Assembly: GCA_905479575.1 (NCBI GenBank)
Contig: CAJQNB010000018.1
Coordinates: 30,888 to 94,887, forward strand
DNA from: an uncultured Pseudophaeobacter sp.
GTDB taxonomy: Bacteria; Pseudomonadota; Alphaproteobacteria; Rhodobacterales; Rhodobacteraceae
DNA: 64,000 nucleotides
Direction: 5' to 3'
The position numbers and the translations under genes are program-made. Below the pieces are notes generated by a model. That model was given only the letters and a program-made list of their open reading frames with translations, had not been told where the DNA came from and made no database searches. Positions 46,862 through 57,172 of this stretch are shown here, in pieces (the first letter of the stretch is position 1; every line of letters starts with the position of its first letter).

Positions 46862-48385
46862 CTACTTCAGCAAGTTCAAAGCGACAAACCGCGGGTCGCC
46901 ATTGCGGCGCACCAAAAGCAGGAGCGACTTGCGCCCAGCCTCTTTGGCCTCGGAGATGCGGGTTTCCAATTCGCTGATGGTCGCCACCTTCTGCTGACCT
47001 GCTTCGGTGATGACATCCCCCGCGCGCAGGCCCTTTTCCCAGGCTTCGGACACTTCGTTGACGGACAGAATGACAAGCCCATCGGTGCCAGCAGGCAGGT
47101 TCAATTCGCCGCGAATCTGGTCGGTCAAGAGCCCAACAGACAGACCAAGAAGCTCTTTCTCGGTGACTTTTGGTGGCTCACTGTTGTCACCTGTGGTGCT
47201 GTTCGCCTGGCGTTCGGCATCTTCGCGACGGCCAAGAGTCACTTTCAGGGTCTCGGTTTTGCCTTCACGATAGACAACCACCCGAACCGTCTTGCCAACT
47301 TCGGTATTGCCAACGGTACGCACCAGGCTGCGAGTGTTTTCGACCACTGCCCCGTCAAAGCTGAGGATCACATCCCCCGCCTGCAGGCCTGCCTCTTTGG
47401 AGGGGCCATCGGGCACATCCGTCACCAGTGCGCCCTTGGCTTTGTCCAGGCCCATGGCTTCGGCCACATCGTCAGTCACATCCTGAATGCGCACACCCAG
47501 CCAGCCGCGACGGGTCTCCCCGAATTCCTTCAGCTGCACCACAACCTTGCTCACCACATTGGACGCCATGGAAAAGCCAATGCCGATGGAGCCGCCATTG
47601 GGAGACAGGATTGCGGTATTCACCCCAACCACTTCGCCTGCCATGTTGAACAAGGGACCACCAGAGTTCCCTCGGTTGATCGCCGCATCGGTCTGGATGT
47701 AGTCGTCATAAGATCCCGAAAGCTCGCGGTTACGGGCAGAGACGATCCCGGCAGAGAGCGAAAATCCCTGGCCCAGCGGGTTGCCCATGGCCACAACCCA
47801 ATCGCCAACGCGGGCGGTATCGCTGTCGCCAAAGCTCACAAACTTCAGCGGTGCTGGAGCTTCGACCTTAAGCAGGGCAATATCGGTATTGGGATCGGTG
47901 CCAATCACCTTGGCGGGCAACAGCTCCTTGGGCTGGCCATCGCCGGGGAAGAATTCGATCTCGATCTCATCGGCATCCGCAATCACGTGGTTGTTGGTAA
48001 CGATATAGCCATCTTCCGAGATGACAAAGCCCGACCCAAGCGCCGAGGAGCGCTGCGGGCGATTGCCGTTACCGCCATTGTTGCCACCGTTGCGGTCCTG
48101 GAATTCGCGGAAAAAATCCTCAAAGGGTGAACCTTCGGGCACTATGCCCTGAGGACCTGTTCGACCTTCGATTACTGTGGTGGTGGTGATATTCACCACC
48201 GCCGGGCTGACCTCATCCGCCAGGGGGGCCAGGCTTTCCGGGCGGGCCTGCGCAGATAGCATCTGCGCCATAACCAACACCAGGCTGAGCATCCCCAGCC
48301 AAAGCACGCGCCACATAGTGGCCTGTCCGTTTTGTTCTCTTGAAACTGCTATTGCCTGAGGCTGCACGGAACTACTCCTTGTCAT
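46862..48385 (-). CDS. degP: Periplasmic serine protease DegP/HtrA (Do family)
   Basis: Protein of 507 aa from the ATG at 48385 (AGGA 6 bp upstream; an ATG at 48406 is the alternative). A hydrophobic segment (VLWLGMLSLVLVMAQMLSA) serves as signal or anchor. The catalytic triad is His in TNNHVI, Asp in NTDIALL and Ser in GNSGGPL. Two PDZ domains follow (GWLGVRIQDVTDDVAEAMGL and the C-terminal GLLTDQIRGELNLPAG). It degrades or refolds damaged envelope proteins. It lies downstream of hflKC on the same strand but with its own 415-bp leader. Confidence 0.95.
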   Translation of the reverse strand: MTRSSSVQPQAIAVSREQNGQATMWRVLWLGMLSLVLVMAQMLSAQARPESLAPLADEVSPAVVNITTTTVIEGRTGPQGIVPEGSPFEDFFREFQDRNGGNNGGNGNRPQRSSALGSGFVISEDGYIVTNNHVIADADEIEIEFFPGDGQPKELLPAKVIGTDPNTDIALLKVEAPAPLKFVSFGDSDTARVGDWVVAMGNPLGQGFSLSAGIVSARNRELSGSYDDYIQTDAAINRGNSGGPLFNMAGEVVGVNTAILSPNGGSIGIGFSMASNVVSKVVVQLKEFGETRRGWLGVRIQDVTDDVAEAMGLDKAKGALVTDVPDGPSKEAGLQAGDVILSFDGAVVENTRSLVRTVGNTEVGKTVRVVVYREGKTETLKVTLGRREDAERQANSTTGDNSEPPKVTEKELLGLSVGLLTDQIRGELNLPAGTDGLVILSVNEVSEAWEKGLRAGDVITEAGQQKVATISELETRISEAKEAGRKSLLLLVRRNGDPRFVALNLLK

Positions 48386-48447
48386 CGCCATTCCTGTTTT
48401 CGCCATTTTCTTGTACTGCCCTCATCCCCAAATCTGACCATCAAGAC

Positions 48448-48491
48448 CTGTAGGATACAGACCCGATCCAAATACAAGCTGAATCCTACAG
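48448..48491. promoter_or_regulatory. 9-bp inverted repeat upstream of degP
   Basis: CTGTAGGAT (48448-48456) and ATCCTACAG (48483-48491) are exact inverted repeats 26 bp apart, 63-106 bp upstream of the degP start. It could be a regulator site. The 349 bp between degP and the hflC terminator contain no convincing gene. Confidence 0.4.
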
Positions 48492-48734
48492 TGGCGTTAT
48501 CTCAATGTAGGGGGAGAATTTGGTTTCACAACACCTGCAAGCGCCAATCAATTTGTCGTGAAAAAAATCGCTCATGTCTTCGCGCTCCAAACTGTCAGGC
48601 TGCTGATTACAATATTAGAATTTTTACCGCCGATAACAGCGCGGAAATACGACCCCGGCGGAGAGCCGCGCATAGAGCAAAGGCTCACACAATCAGCGCC
48701 CTATGGGTCGCAAGGCCAGGCCTGCGGACAAATG

Positions 48735-48762
48735 AAAAGGGGCCAACCGCTAGGTCAGCCCC
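48735..48762 (-). terminator. Terminator after hflC
   Basis: On the minus strand GGGGCTGACC and GGTTGGCCCC form a stem with the loop TAGC, followed by TTTT. Confidence 0.75.
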
Positions 48763-48799
48763 TCTTGATGTCTTGTCAAATCCTTACACAGGCAGTGAT

Positions 48800-49681
48800 T
48801 TACTGCGCTGCAGCCGCACCGCGCGAAGACTTCAGATAGTTGAAAAACTCAGAGTCCGGTGACAGCACCAGCGATGAGTTGCTGCCCTTCAAAGCGCCCT
48901 CATAGGCATTCAGGCTGCGGTAGAATTCAAAGAATTCCGGGTCGCGACCATAGGCCTCGGCAAAGATGGCGTTACGTTCCGCATCGGCTTCACCGCGGAT
49001 CACCTCGGCTTCACGTTCTGCGTCAGAGACCAGCTCTACCTCAGTCCGGTCTGCCAATGCACGCACCCGCTGCGCCGCCTCGTCACCACGGGCGATCTCA
49101 TCCGCGGCTTCGCGTTCACGTTCTGCACGCATCCGGGCAAAGGTGGCTTCCAGGTTGGCCTGCGGCAAGTCGGTGCGCTTCAGACGCACGTCAACAACCT
49201 CAAGGCCAAAGCCCTCAGCCTGGTTGATCGCCCCGTTGCGGATCCGCAGCATCAAAGCCGCCCGATCTGACGACAGGATATCATTGGAGCTGACAGAACC
49301 CAGAACCTCACGGGTTGCGGCCCGCATGATCTTGTCCAGACGGGTTTCACCACCGTTAATACCGCTGGCGCCTACCGCTTGGCGGAACTGTTTGACGTCG
49401 ACAATCCGGTAGCGTGCAAAGGCATCCACCACCAGACGACGATCATCCAGCGGGGTGATTTCCAGCGGACCGACCTCAAGGCTGAGGATACGGTCGTCAT
49501 AGCTCACCACCTCGTCGATGACTGGCACCTTAAAGGCAAGACCTGGGTCTTCCTTGACGGCAACCACACGACCAAAGCGCAGAACAAGCGCCTTTTCAGT
49601 TTCTGTCACGATAAAGATCGAAGACATTATACCAACAACGGCAAGCACCAGAACTGGCAGAAGGAAAGTTGTCTTATTCAT
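48800..49681 (-). CDS. hflC: HflC, regulator of the FtsH protease
   Basis: Protein of 293 aa of the SPFH/Band 7 family, one N-terminal membrane helix (FLLPVLVLAVVGIMSSIFIV). Signatures are TEKALVLRFGRVVAVKEDPG and YDDRILSLEVGPLEITPLDD, then a long charged helix (ARMRAEREREAADEIARGDE). It forms a large complex with HflK around FtsH in the inner membrane. Start overlaps the hflK stop by one base. Confidence 0.95.
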   Translation of the reverse strand: MNKTTFLLPVLVLAVVGIMSSIFIVTETEKALVLRFGRVVAVKEDPGLAFKVPVIDEVVSYDDRILSLEVGPLEITPLDDRRLVVDAFARYRIVDVKQFRQAVGASGINGGETRLDKIMRAATREVLGSVSSNDILSSDRAALMLRIRNGAINQAEGFGLEVVDVRLKRTDLPQANLEATFARMRAEREREAADEIARGDEAAQRVRALADRTEVELVSDAEREAEVIRGEADAERNAIFAEAYGRDPEFFEFYRSLNAYEGALKGSNSSLVLSPDSEFFNYLKSSRGAAAAQ

Positions 49682-50844
49682 CAGTTGCTCCCTCCCGAAC
49701 GGCGCACTTCATTGAGCGGCAGATAGGGCACAACACCCTGGCCACCTTCGCCAGTGGATTGATCGAGAATGACCTTGTCCACATTGCCCAGAACCGTTTC
49801 CATGGTTTCCAGATAGAGCCGCTTACGTGTGACTTCTGGCGCCTTTTGGTACTCGGTCAGAACCGCAGTGAAACGGCTGGCTTCACCCTGGGCCTCGTTG
49901 ACCACCTGGGCGCGATAGCCTTCGGCTTCTTCCAGCGTCTGGGCCGACTGACCACGGGCTGCCGCCAGTTTACGGTTGGCGTAGGCATCCGCTTGTTTTT
50001 CCAACCGGTCACGTTCCTGACCGGCCGACTGCACGTCGCGGAAAGCGTCTTTTACAGGCTCTGGCGGATCGGCACCGTCAAAGTTCACCCGGACGACATT
50101 CACACCGCTGTCATAGCTGTCGAGTGTCGACTGGACCAGCTGTTCCAGGCGGGCGGTAATGGCGCCACGATCCCGGTTCAGGATTGGGGCCAGTTCGGAT
50201 TGCGCAATGATTTCGCGCATCGCCGATTCAGACACCGCCTGAATGGTCGCCTGTGGGTCGCGCAGGTTGAACAGATACAGGGCCGGGTCGTTGATATTCC
50301 AGACCACCTGGAAATCCACATCGATGATGTTTTCATCGCCGGTCAGCATCAACCCAGCGTCGCTGCCGCGCGAGCCTGCCCCGATGTTTTCGGTTTGCTC
50401 AACCCGTACCGGGATCACCTCGTAGGTGACAAACGGCCAGGGGGCAAAGTTCAGACCCGGCAAGCCGGTTTTCCAATACTCACCCAAGAACAGCTCAACA
50501 GATTGCTCTTCGGTTTTGACCGAATAAAAGCTGTTCATGCCCCAGAGCACAGCACCAACAACCGCAGCAATTGCCACGGTGCCTTTGGTGAACAGCGGCG
50601 AGCCGCCGCCCTGGCCGCCACCAGTGCCGCCGCCCTGTCCATTGCCACCACGACCGCCCATCAAGACGCGCAGTTGCTCCTGGCCTTTTTTGACCAGCTC
50701 ATCGATTTCAGGGATCTGGGGGTCTTCGGGACGTCGGCCACCGCCGCCACCGCCGTTGTTGCCACCGCCATTATTGCCACCCTGGTTGCCACCGCCGCCA
50801 GAAGAGCCTCCGCCCCCCCAGGGGCCACCGCTATTGCCCGCCAT
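49681..50844 (-). CDS. hflK: HflK, regulator of the FtsH protease
   Basis: Protein of 387 aa from the ATG at 50844 (GGAG site). The N-terminus is very Gly/Asn/Ser-rich (MAGNSGGPWGGGGSSGG), as in other HflK. One membrane helix (TVAIAAVVGAVLWGMNSFYS) is followed by the SPFH domain (EQSVELFLGEYWKTGLPGLN) and a coiled-coil stretch with RLEKQADAYANRKLAAARGQ. Partner of HflC. Confidence 0.95.
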   Translation of the reverse strand: MAGNSGGPWGGGGSSGGGGNQGGNNGGGNNGGGGGGRRPEDPQIPEIDELVKKGQEQLRVLMGGRGGNGQGGGTGGGQGGGSPLFTKGTVAIAAVVGAVLWGMNSFYSVKTEEQSVELFLGEYWKTGLPGLNFAPWPFVTYEVIPVRVEQTENIGAGSRGSDAGLMLTGDENIIDVDFQVVWNINDPALYLFNLRDPQATIQAVSESAMREIIAQSELAPILNRDRGAITARLEQLVQSTLDSYDSGVNVVRVNFDGADPPEPVKDAFRDVQSAGQERDRLEKQADAYANRKLAAARGQSAQTLEEAEGYRAQVVNEAQGEASRFTAVLTEYQKAPEVTRKRLYLETMETVLGNVDKVILDQSTGEGGQGVVPYLPLNEVRRSGGSN

Positions 50845-50913
50845 ATGTCTCCTATCCCTTTTCTGCCGCATGTCGCGGCATGTTCTTCAAACCTGTGGTC
50901 AAACTTTGAGAAT

Positions 50914-52269
50914 TCAAGTTGTCCGGCTTGGTTGTTTCATTGTGACCAATTCTTCCGACATGGTGGGGTGAACCGCAACCGTCCGATCGAAATCTTCCTT
51001 GGTTGCCCCCATTTTTATCGCAATACCGGCCAATTGGATCATCTCGCCAGCCCCCGGCGCCACGATGTGACAGCCCAGAACCTTGCGGTTTGCCTTGCTG
51101 ACGATCAATTTCATCAGCACTTTCTGCGCCCGCCCGGCAAAGCTTTGCTGCATCGGCTTAAAGCTGGCGGAATAGACCTCGATTGGTTCCTGCGCCGCCG
51201 CCTCTTCCTCAGACAGACCCACAGTGCCCATTTCCGGCTGGGTAAAGATCGCCGTCGGGATCAGCTCGTGATCGGGGCTGGTGGGGTTGCCTTTGAACAC
51301 TGTCTCGACAAAGGCCATACCTTCGCGGATCGCAACTGGTGTCAGATTGGCGCGGTCGGTGACATCACCAATGGCATAGACCGAGGGCACACCTGTCTGG
51401 CTGTATTCATCGACCAGGATTTCACCCTTTTTGCCCCGTGCAATGCCCAGCGCTTCAAGCCCCAGATTGTCGGCATTGGGGTGACGGCCAGTGGCATACA
51501 TCACCTGATCAAACAGGGTCTCATTGCCCTTGGTATCGGTGACCCGGATCTTGTCGCCGTCCTTGACCATGGACACCACATTTGTTTCCAGCTGCAAATC
51601 AATGCCGCTTTCGATCATGCCTGCGGCGACCACGTTGCGGGCCTCTTCGTCAAAGCCGCGCAGAATCTGGGTGCCGCGATAGAATTGCGTGGTCTTTACC
51701 CCAAGCCCATTCATAATGCCGGCAAACTCGGAGGCGATATAGCCACCGCCCACGATCAGGATCGCTTCTGGCAGTTTTTCCAGATGGAACATCTCGTTCG
51801 AGGTGATCGCCAGATCCGAGCCGGGGAATTCCGGCACCGTAGGCCAGCCACCTGTGGCGATCAGGATATGTTTTGCGGTCTTTTGCGTGCCATCCGCCAG
51901 CGCCACCGTATGGGCGTCAACCAGGGTGGCGCGGCTGTCGTAATTGGTGACCGCGTTGTTTTTCAGGATGCCACGGTAGATGCCTTCCAGCCGGTCCAGT
52001 TCGGCGTGCAGCTTGGCCTTGAAGCTGTCCCAATCAAAGGCGCCGCCCTTGATATCCCAGCCATAGGCCTGCGCATCCCCCACCATGGCAGAATACTCAG
52101 AGGCAAAAACCATCAGCTTTTTGGGCACACAGCCGCGAATGACACAGGTGCCGCCATAGCGGTCTTCTTCGGCCAGGGCGACCTTGGCGCCTTCCTGTGC
52201 GGCCACACGCGCGGCGCGCACCCCGCCAGAGCCACCGCCAATAACAAAAAGATCGTAGTCAAAGCTCAT
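50914..52269 (-). CDS. gor: Glutathione reductase (NADPH)
   Basis: Protein of 451 aa, FAD-dependent. The FAD site is DLFVIGGGSGGVRAARVAA, the redox disulfide GGTCVIRGCVPKK, the NADPH site ILIVGGGYIASEFAGIMNGL, and the C-terminal catalytic His-Glu is in VAVHPTMSEELVTM. It keeps glutathione reduced in the cytoplasm. It follows rpiA with a 14-bp gap, likely one operon. Confidence 0.95.
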   Translation of the reverse strand: MSFDYDLFVIGGGSGGVRAARVAAQEGAKVALAEEDRYGGTCVIRGCVPKKLMVFASEYSAMVGDAQAYGWDIKGGAFDWDSFKAKLHAELDRLEGIYRGILKNNAVTNYDSRATLVDAHTVALADGTQKTAKHILIATGGWPTVPEFPGSDLAITSNEMFHLEKLPEAILIVGGGYIASEFAGIMNGLGVKTTQFYRGTQILRGFDEEARNVVAAGMIESGIDLQLETNVVSMVKDGDKIRVTDTKGNETLFDQVMYATGRHPNADNLGLEALGIARGKKGEILVDEYSQTGVPSVYAIGDVTDRANLTPVAIREGMAFVETVFKGNPTSPDHELIPTAIFTQPEMGTVGLSEEEAAAQEPIEVYSASFKPMQQSFAGRAQKVLMKLIVSKANRKVLGCHIVAPGAGEMIQLAGIAIKMGATKEDFDRTVAVHPTMSEELVTMKQPSRTT

Positions 52270-52283
52270 CTTAGTTCTGCCTT

Positions 52284-53072
52284 TTAATCGGAGAGGTCGG
52301 AAAACAGATTGTCGGTTTCGACAAAATCCAGTTTTTCCCGCTCTACCGTGCCTTCGTTGATATCTCGCACTTCCACATTGCCATCCCCATAGCCGATGAT
52401 GACGGTGTCACAGATATCAATGAACAAGCCGTTTTCAACCACGCCCGGGATCTGGTTGATCACCAGCGCCAGCTGCCGTGCGTTGCCAATCCGGTGCAGA
52501 TGAAGGTCCAGGATATGGTTGCCCTCATCGGTCATAAAGGCCCGATCCCCATTCATCCGCAGGCTGGCAGACCGCCCCAAAACATCCATGGAAACAAGGG
52601 TTTCCTCGATCAAAGCCTGGCTCGTCTGCCAACCAAAGGGAATGACCTCTACCGGCAGGGGAAAGGCCCCGAGGTTTTCGACCTCTTTGCCTGCATCAGC
52701 GATCACCACCATTTGATCAGAGGCGGTGGCGACGATCTTTTCCTGCAACAAGGCGCCACCGCCGCCCTTGATCAGGTTGAGATCCCGGTCGAACTCATCA
52801 GCGCCGTCAATGGTCAGGTCCAGCCATTTGGCCTCATCCAGCGAAGTCACAGGGATGCCCACCTCGCGGGCCAGCTCTGCGGTGCGGGTCGAGGTGGGCA
52901 CAGCGGTGAACTTCAGCCCCTCTTCGCGCACCATTTCCCCAAGGCAGCGCACCAGCCAGGCCGCGGTAGAGCCCGTGCCCAACCCAACCCGCATACCATC
53001 CTCAACCAAGCCCGCCGCGCGTTTGGCCGCGACAAATTTTGCCTTGTCGATAGGGGACAGTTCTCCGGTCAT
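52284..53072 (-). CDS. rpiA: Ribose-5-phosphate isomerase A
   Basis: Protein of 262 aa converting ribose 5-phosphate and ribulose 5-phosphate in the pentose phosphate pathway. Motifs are VGLGTGSTAAWLVRCLGE, LTIDGADEFDRDLNLIKGGG and ALLQEKIVATAS. Transcribed with gor; the pentose phosphate pathway also supplies the NADPH that gor uses. Confidence 0.96.
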   Translation of the reverse strand: MTGELSPIDKAKFVAAKRAAGLVEDGMRVGLGTGSTAAWLVRCLGEMVREEGLKFTAVPTSTRTAELAREVGIPVTSLDEAKWLDLTIDGADEFDRDLNLIKGGGGALLQEKIVATASDQMVVIADAGKEVENLGAFPLPVEVIPFGWQTSQALIEETLVSMDVLGRSASLRMNGDRAFMTDEGNHILDLHLHRIGNARQLALVINQIPGVVENGLFIDICDTVIIGYGDGNVEVRDINEGTVEREKLDFVETDNLFSDLSD

Positions 53073-53263
53073 TGGCTGGGCTCCGTGATTAGCTGTTTGC
53101 CAGCCTTATAGGCAAAGCCCAGCCCTTAGGCGAGCAGCAATTGGGCGCCTTTACCGCCCGCAGCCCCTCCGCGCCGGTAAACATGTCGCTGAAAGGCGTG
53201 TTTCCTATTGGAAACGCCGGAATCGGGCGCTATTTGCATTTCAGCGAGATTTAGAAAGCTCCC

Positions 53264-53971
53264 ATGACAGATCAGTACCGCCTCCATTACGCCCCTGACA
53301 ACGCCTCGCTGGTGATCCGGCTGGTGCTTGAGGAGCTTGGCCTGCCCTACGAGACCTGTCTGGTGGATCGCCGGGCCGGGGCGCAGGAAAGCGCCGCATA
53401 CCGGGCGATCAATCCCAATGGGCTGATCCCTGTTCTCGAAACCCCCGATGGGGCGATTTTTGAAACCGCCGCGATCCTGCTGTGGTTAGCAGATCGCCAC
53501 GGCCAGCTTGCCCCCGCCCCCAACAGCCCAGAGCGCGGCGATTTTCTCAAATGGCTGTTCTTTGCCTCCAACACCCTGCATGCGGATCTCAGGATTTCGT
53601 TCTATCCAGAAAAATACATTGGCGCCGCGCCACAGGATCAGACGGTTCTGACCCGCAGTATCCAGCAGCGTCTTGCGGTGCATCTTCGCCATCTCGACGA
53701 TTTGGCCGCCAGCCAACCCAGCTGGTTTGGCCATAAGGTGCCCTCGGTGCTGGATTATTATCTCGGCTGCATGATGCGCTGGATGGCGCTTTACCCAGCC
53801 CAAAGCGATCGCAGCTGGTATCGGTTGACAGACTACCCGCATCTGCGCCAGCTGTTGCAACAGCTGGAACGCCGCCCTGCCACCCAGACCGCGCAACAGG
53901 CCGAAGGGCTTGGCGCCACGCCCTTTAGTCAGCCAATTCTCGCCAATCCCCCAGAAGGATCTGCTACCTGA
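53264..53971 (+). CDS. Glutathione S-transferase
   Basis: Protein of 235 aa. The N-domain reads YRLHYAPDNASLVIRLVLEE and has the glutathione-binding IFETAAILLWLADRHG. The C-domain is helical. The Ser in NAS may be the catalytic residue. Stop and start overlap with the serine dehydratase gene downstream (TGATG), so the two are probably translated from one mRNA. Confidence 0.85.
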   Translation: MTDQYRLHYAPDNASLVIRLVLEELGLPYETCLVDRRAGAQESAAYRAINPNGLIPVLETPDGAIFETAAILLWLADRHGQLAPAPNSPERGDFLKWLFFASNTLHADLRISFYPEKYIGAAPQDQTVLTRSIQQRLAVHLRHLDDLAASQPSWFGHKVPSVLDYYLGCMMRWMALYPAQSDRSWYRLTDYPHLRQLLQQLERRPATQTAQQAEGLGATPFSQPILANPPEGSAT

Positions 53972-55344
53972 TGTTCCTCTCCGTTTTTGACATGTTCAAA
54001 GTGGGCATTGGCCCCTCTTCTTCGCACACCATGGGCCCTATGGTCGCGGCAGCGCGGTTTCTCGACATGATGCGCGCCTCGCCCTTTGAATTCCACGGGC
54101 TGCGTGCCTCGCTGCATGGCTCACTGGCCTTTACCGGTGTCGGCCATGCCACCGACCGCGCCACCATTCTGGGCCTTGGGGGCTTTGTGCCCGACACCTA
54201 TGATGACGAAAAGGCCGAGACCTTTTTGGCAGAGCTGGCCAAGACCCATTCGCTGCAGCCCGAGGGCCTGCCGCCACTGCATTTCAACCCCAAAGCCGAT
54301 ATGGTCTTTGACTATGACCACGCGCTGGAAGGCCACGCCAATGGCATGATCCTGATGGCTACGGATGCCCAGGGCGATGTGATCCTGCGGCAGGTGTTTT
54401 ACTCTATCGGCGGTGGCTTTGTCGTCACCGAAGAGGAACTGGCCCAGGGCAAGGACACTGACGAGGGCGCTCCGGTTCCTTTCCCGTTCAAATCCGCCAA
54501 TGAAATGCTGGCCATGGCCAAATCCAGCGGCAAAAGCATTGCCCAGATGAAGCGGGCCAATGAAGTGGCCCGTGGGTGCCCTGAAAGCCTGTCCAAGGGA
54601 ACCGCACGCATCTGGCAGGTGATGAATGACTGCATCAATCGCGGGCTGGAGCGCGACGGCATCCTGCCCGGCGGTCTGTTTGTGCGCCGCCGCGCCAAGG
54701 GCATCCATGACAGCCTGATGGCGGAACGTGGCATGAACCAGAGCGCGCCCCATACCATCAACGACTGGATGAGCGTCTATGCCATGGCGGTGAACGAGGA
54801 AAACGCCGCCGGTGGCCAGGTTGTCACGGCCCCCACCAATGGCGCGGCCGGCACCCTGCCTGCGGTGATCCGCTACTACCTGGACCATGTGCCCGGTGCG
54901 TCAGACTCTCACATCGAAGATTTCCTGCTGACCGCCGCCGCCATTGCCGGCTTGGTCAAATTCAACGCCTCTATCTCTGGTGCCGAAGCTGGCTGCCAGG
55001 CCGAGGTTGGCTCGGCTGCGGCAATGTCGGCCGCTGGGCTGTGTGCGGTGATGGGCGGCACCCCCGAACAGGTGGAGAATGCCGCCGAAATCGCGCTGGA
55101 GCACCACCTTGGCATGACCTGCGATCCGGTCAAAGGCCTGGTGCAGGTGCCCTGCATCGAGCGCAACGGGCTGGCGGCAATCAAAGCGGTCTCGGCCGCC
55201 TCGCTGGCGCTGCGTGGTGACGGGCAGCATTTTGTGCCACTGGATGCCTGTATCGAGACCATGCGCCAGACCGGGGCCGATATGCACGAGAAATACAAAG
55301 AAACCTCGCTGGGCGGGCTGGCTGTCAACGTACCCAACTGCTGA
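53971..55344 (+). CDS. sdaA: L-serine ammonia-lyase (iron-sulfur type)
   Basis: Protein of 457 aa, single-chain L-serine dehydratase that gives pyruvate and ammonia. The beta part begins [20 protein letters not shown]. The alpha part holds [20 protein letters not shown] and the cluster cysteines in [33 protein letters not shown] and the C-terminal region. Full length for the family. Confidence 0.96.
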   Translation: MFLSVFDMFKVGIGPSSSHTMGPMVAAARFLDMMRASPFEFHGLRASLHGSLAFTGVGHATDRATILGLGGFVPDTYDDEKAETFLAELAKTHSLQPEGLPPLHFNPKADMVFDYDHALEGHANGMILMATDAQGDVILRQVFYSIGGGFVVTEEELAQGKDTDEGAPVPFPFKSANEMLAMAKSSGKSIAQMKRANEVARGCPESLSKGTARIWQVMNDCINRGLERDGILPGGLFVRRRAKGIHDSLMAERGMNQSAPHTINDWMSVYAMAVNEENAAGGQVVTAPTNGAAGTLPAVIRYYLDHVPGASDSHIEDFLLTAAAIAGLVKFNASISGAEAGCQAEVGSAAAMSAAGLCAVMGGTPEQVENAAEIALEHHLGMTCDPVKGLVQVPCIERNGLAAIKAVSAASLALRGDGQHFVPLDACIETMRQTGADMHEKYKETSLGGLAVNVPNC

Positions 55345-55415
55345 CCACGGTTTAATTTTCCGTTCTCAGGCAACCAGAACTTGCACCTTTCTGGCGCCGC
55401 CCCTAGCGTGGCGCC

Positions 55416-56354
55416 ATGACACAAAACAACGCCCTAGATCGTCCTCTGCTCGGCATCTCCTTGATGCTGGGGTTCTGCATTCTGATCCCGCTGGGGGACG
55501 CCATTGCCAAACTGCTGGCCGAAAGCGTGCCCGTTGGGCAGATCGTTTTTGTGCGCTTTGCTTCTCAGGCGCTAATTTTGGTGCCTGTCTCGGTGCTGCT
55601 GGGGCAAAGCCTGCGGATTTCGCGCCGCCTGCTGCCGCCTGTGCTGCTGCGCACCGTGCTGCAGATGGCTGGGATTACCGCCATGTTCAACGCTCTGCGC
55701 TACCTGCCGCTGGCGGATGCGGTGGCGATTGCATTTGTGATGCCCTTTATCATGTTGCTGCTGGGTAAATACGTGTTGGGCGAAGAGGTGGGCTTTCGCC
55801 GTCTTGCCGCCTGCGTTGTTGGCTTCATTGGCACGCTTTTGGTGATCCAGCCCAGCTTTGCCGTGGTGGGGCTCAACGCGCTCTGGCCCCTGGCCGTCGC
55901 GGTGATCTTTGCCCTGTTCATGCTGGTCACCCGCAAGATAGCCAAAGAGACCTCTCCGATTCCACTGCAGGCGATGTCCGGTATCATCGCTTCGGTGCTA
56001 ATGCTGCCGCTGTTCTGGCTGGGCCATAGCTGGGAGATTGCCGTTCTTAGTCCCTCTCTGCCCTTACAGGACAGTTGGACCCTGCTGGCCATGGCCGGTG
56101 GGCTGGGCACCCTGGCCCATCTGCTGATGACCTGGAGCCTGCGCTACGCGCCCGCTTCGACGCTGGCCTCGATGCAGTATCTGGAAATTCCCATTGCCAC
56201 AATTGTGGGCTGGCTGGTCTTTAACGAGCTGCCCAACACCCTGGCCAGTCTTGGTATTGGCCTCACTGTGGCGGCAGGGCTGTATGCGATCCTACGCGAG
56301 CACAGCGTCGCAAAAGGCGCCGCCCTGGCCAAATCGCCGCCCCCTGTTACATAA
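55416..56354 (+). CDS. DMT-superfamily (EamA) transporter
   Basis: Protein of 312 aa with about ten membrane helices in two EamA repeats. Typical segments are LADAVAIAFVMPFIMLLLGK at the end of the first half and SMQYLEIPIATIVGWLVFNE in the second. Substrate unknown. It lies 71 bp after sdaA on the same strand and converges with the thiamine pyrophosphokinase gene. Confidence 0.88.
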   Translation: MTQNNALDRPLLGISLMLGFCILIPLGDAIAKLLAESVPVGQIVFVRFASQALILVPVSVLLGQSLRISRRLLPPVLLRTVLQMAGITAMFNALRYLPLADAVAIAFVMPFIMLLLGKYVLGEEVGFRRLAACVVGFIGTLLVIQPSFAVVGLNALWPLAVAVIFALFMLVTRKIAKETSPIPLQAMSGIIASVLMLPLFWLGHSWEIAVLSPSLPLQDSWTLLAMAGGLGTLAHLLMTWSLRYAPASTLASMQYLEIPIATIVGWLVFNELPNTLASLGIGLTVAAGLYAILREHSVAKGAALAKSPPPVT

Positions 56355-56376
56355 GCGACCGTTACGTTAGTGCCCG

Positions 56377-57033
56377 TTACATTAGTGCCTGTATAAGCGC
56401 GGGCAAATGATGACGTGGCACCAACCCCAACAGCCCCGGCCCATCAACTGTGAGCGTCACCGGGCCAAGCGCCCGGTTGGAGGTGCCGATCTGCCCGCCC
56501 GGGCGCATCACCAACCCCTCAAGCGGCCACTCCAACCCGACAGACTCTGCGCGCACTTCGCGTAAGGGAAACAGGGATACGGTCTCCCCCGCCTGCAGCG
56601 GCAACGCGATCCGGGCAGGCAGGTGAAAAATCACCTCCTGCGCCCCCAACAGGATGCAGGGCGGGCCAATGTCCCGCACCAGCGCATTGAGAACCGCAAG
56701 TTGATGATCGACCCTGCCACCCAGAAACCCAACTGCCAGAACCAAAGGCGCGCGGATTGCCCGCAGGGCTTTTTCAAAGTCCGTGCTGTCCTGCTCGGTC
56801 ACCCGACACAGCCGATCTGGCGGAATCTGTGCCAAAACCTGCGGTGAAATTGAATCAAAATCTCCGATCACAGCACTTGGCAGGTGATTCAAAGCCAGCG
56901 CATGATCGGCGCCCCCGTCTGCAGCGACTAAAAAATTGGTTAATGAAAGCGCCCAATTCAGGTCGCCTTCCCCCAGATCACCGCCACCAACCAGAGTCAC
57001 TGGTCCCATTTCGTCTACAATAAGCTCGTTCAT
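56377..57033 (-). CDS. thiN: Thiamine pyrophosphokinase
   Basis: Protein of 218 aa from the ATG at 57033; the ribosome site is weak and an ATG at 57009 is possible. The signature motifs are VTLVGGGDLGEGDL, VAADGGADHALAL, VIGDFDSISPQV and EQDSTDFEKALRAI. It transfers pyrophosphate from ATP to thiamine to give the cofactor TPP. Confidence 0.9.
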   Translation of the reverse strand: MNELIVDEMGPVTLVGGGDLGEGDLNWALSLTNFLVAADGGADHALALNHLPSAVIGDFDSISPQVLAQIPPDRLCRVTEQDSTDFEKALRAIRAPLVLAVGFLGGRVDHQLAVLNALVRDIGPPCILLGAQEVIFHLPARIALPLQAGETVSLFPLREVRAESVGLEWPLEGLVMRPGGQIGTSNRALGPVTLTVDGPGLLGLVPRHHLPALIQALM

Positions 57034-57172
57034 GCCGAGATTAATCGCAGATATAGAAACCAGCCACAATCTAAACACAAAATGATACGATCAATTGCAC
57101 GGATTCGAGCAGAATTTGACGAGCTAGCCCATATTGTAAATGACAATTACTTTGGCGAGGACGAGCAAACCG

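Noticed and set aside
46859..48130. 423-codon plus-strand frame across degP
   Set aside because: Shadow of the DegP frame, which has a full catalytic triad and PDZ domains.
48557..48646. 29-codon minus-strand frame in the hflC-degP gap
   Set aside because: Short, without similarity and without a good ribosome site; not listed as a gene.
49669..52287. 872-codon plus-strand frame across hflK and gor
   Set aside because: Antisense shadow of two clearly identified genes; no ribosome site or family motif.
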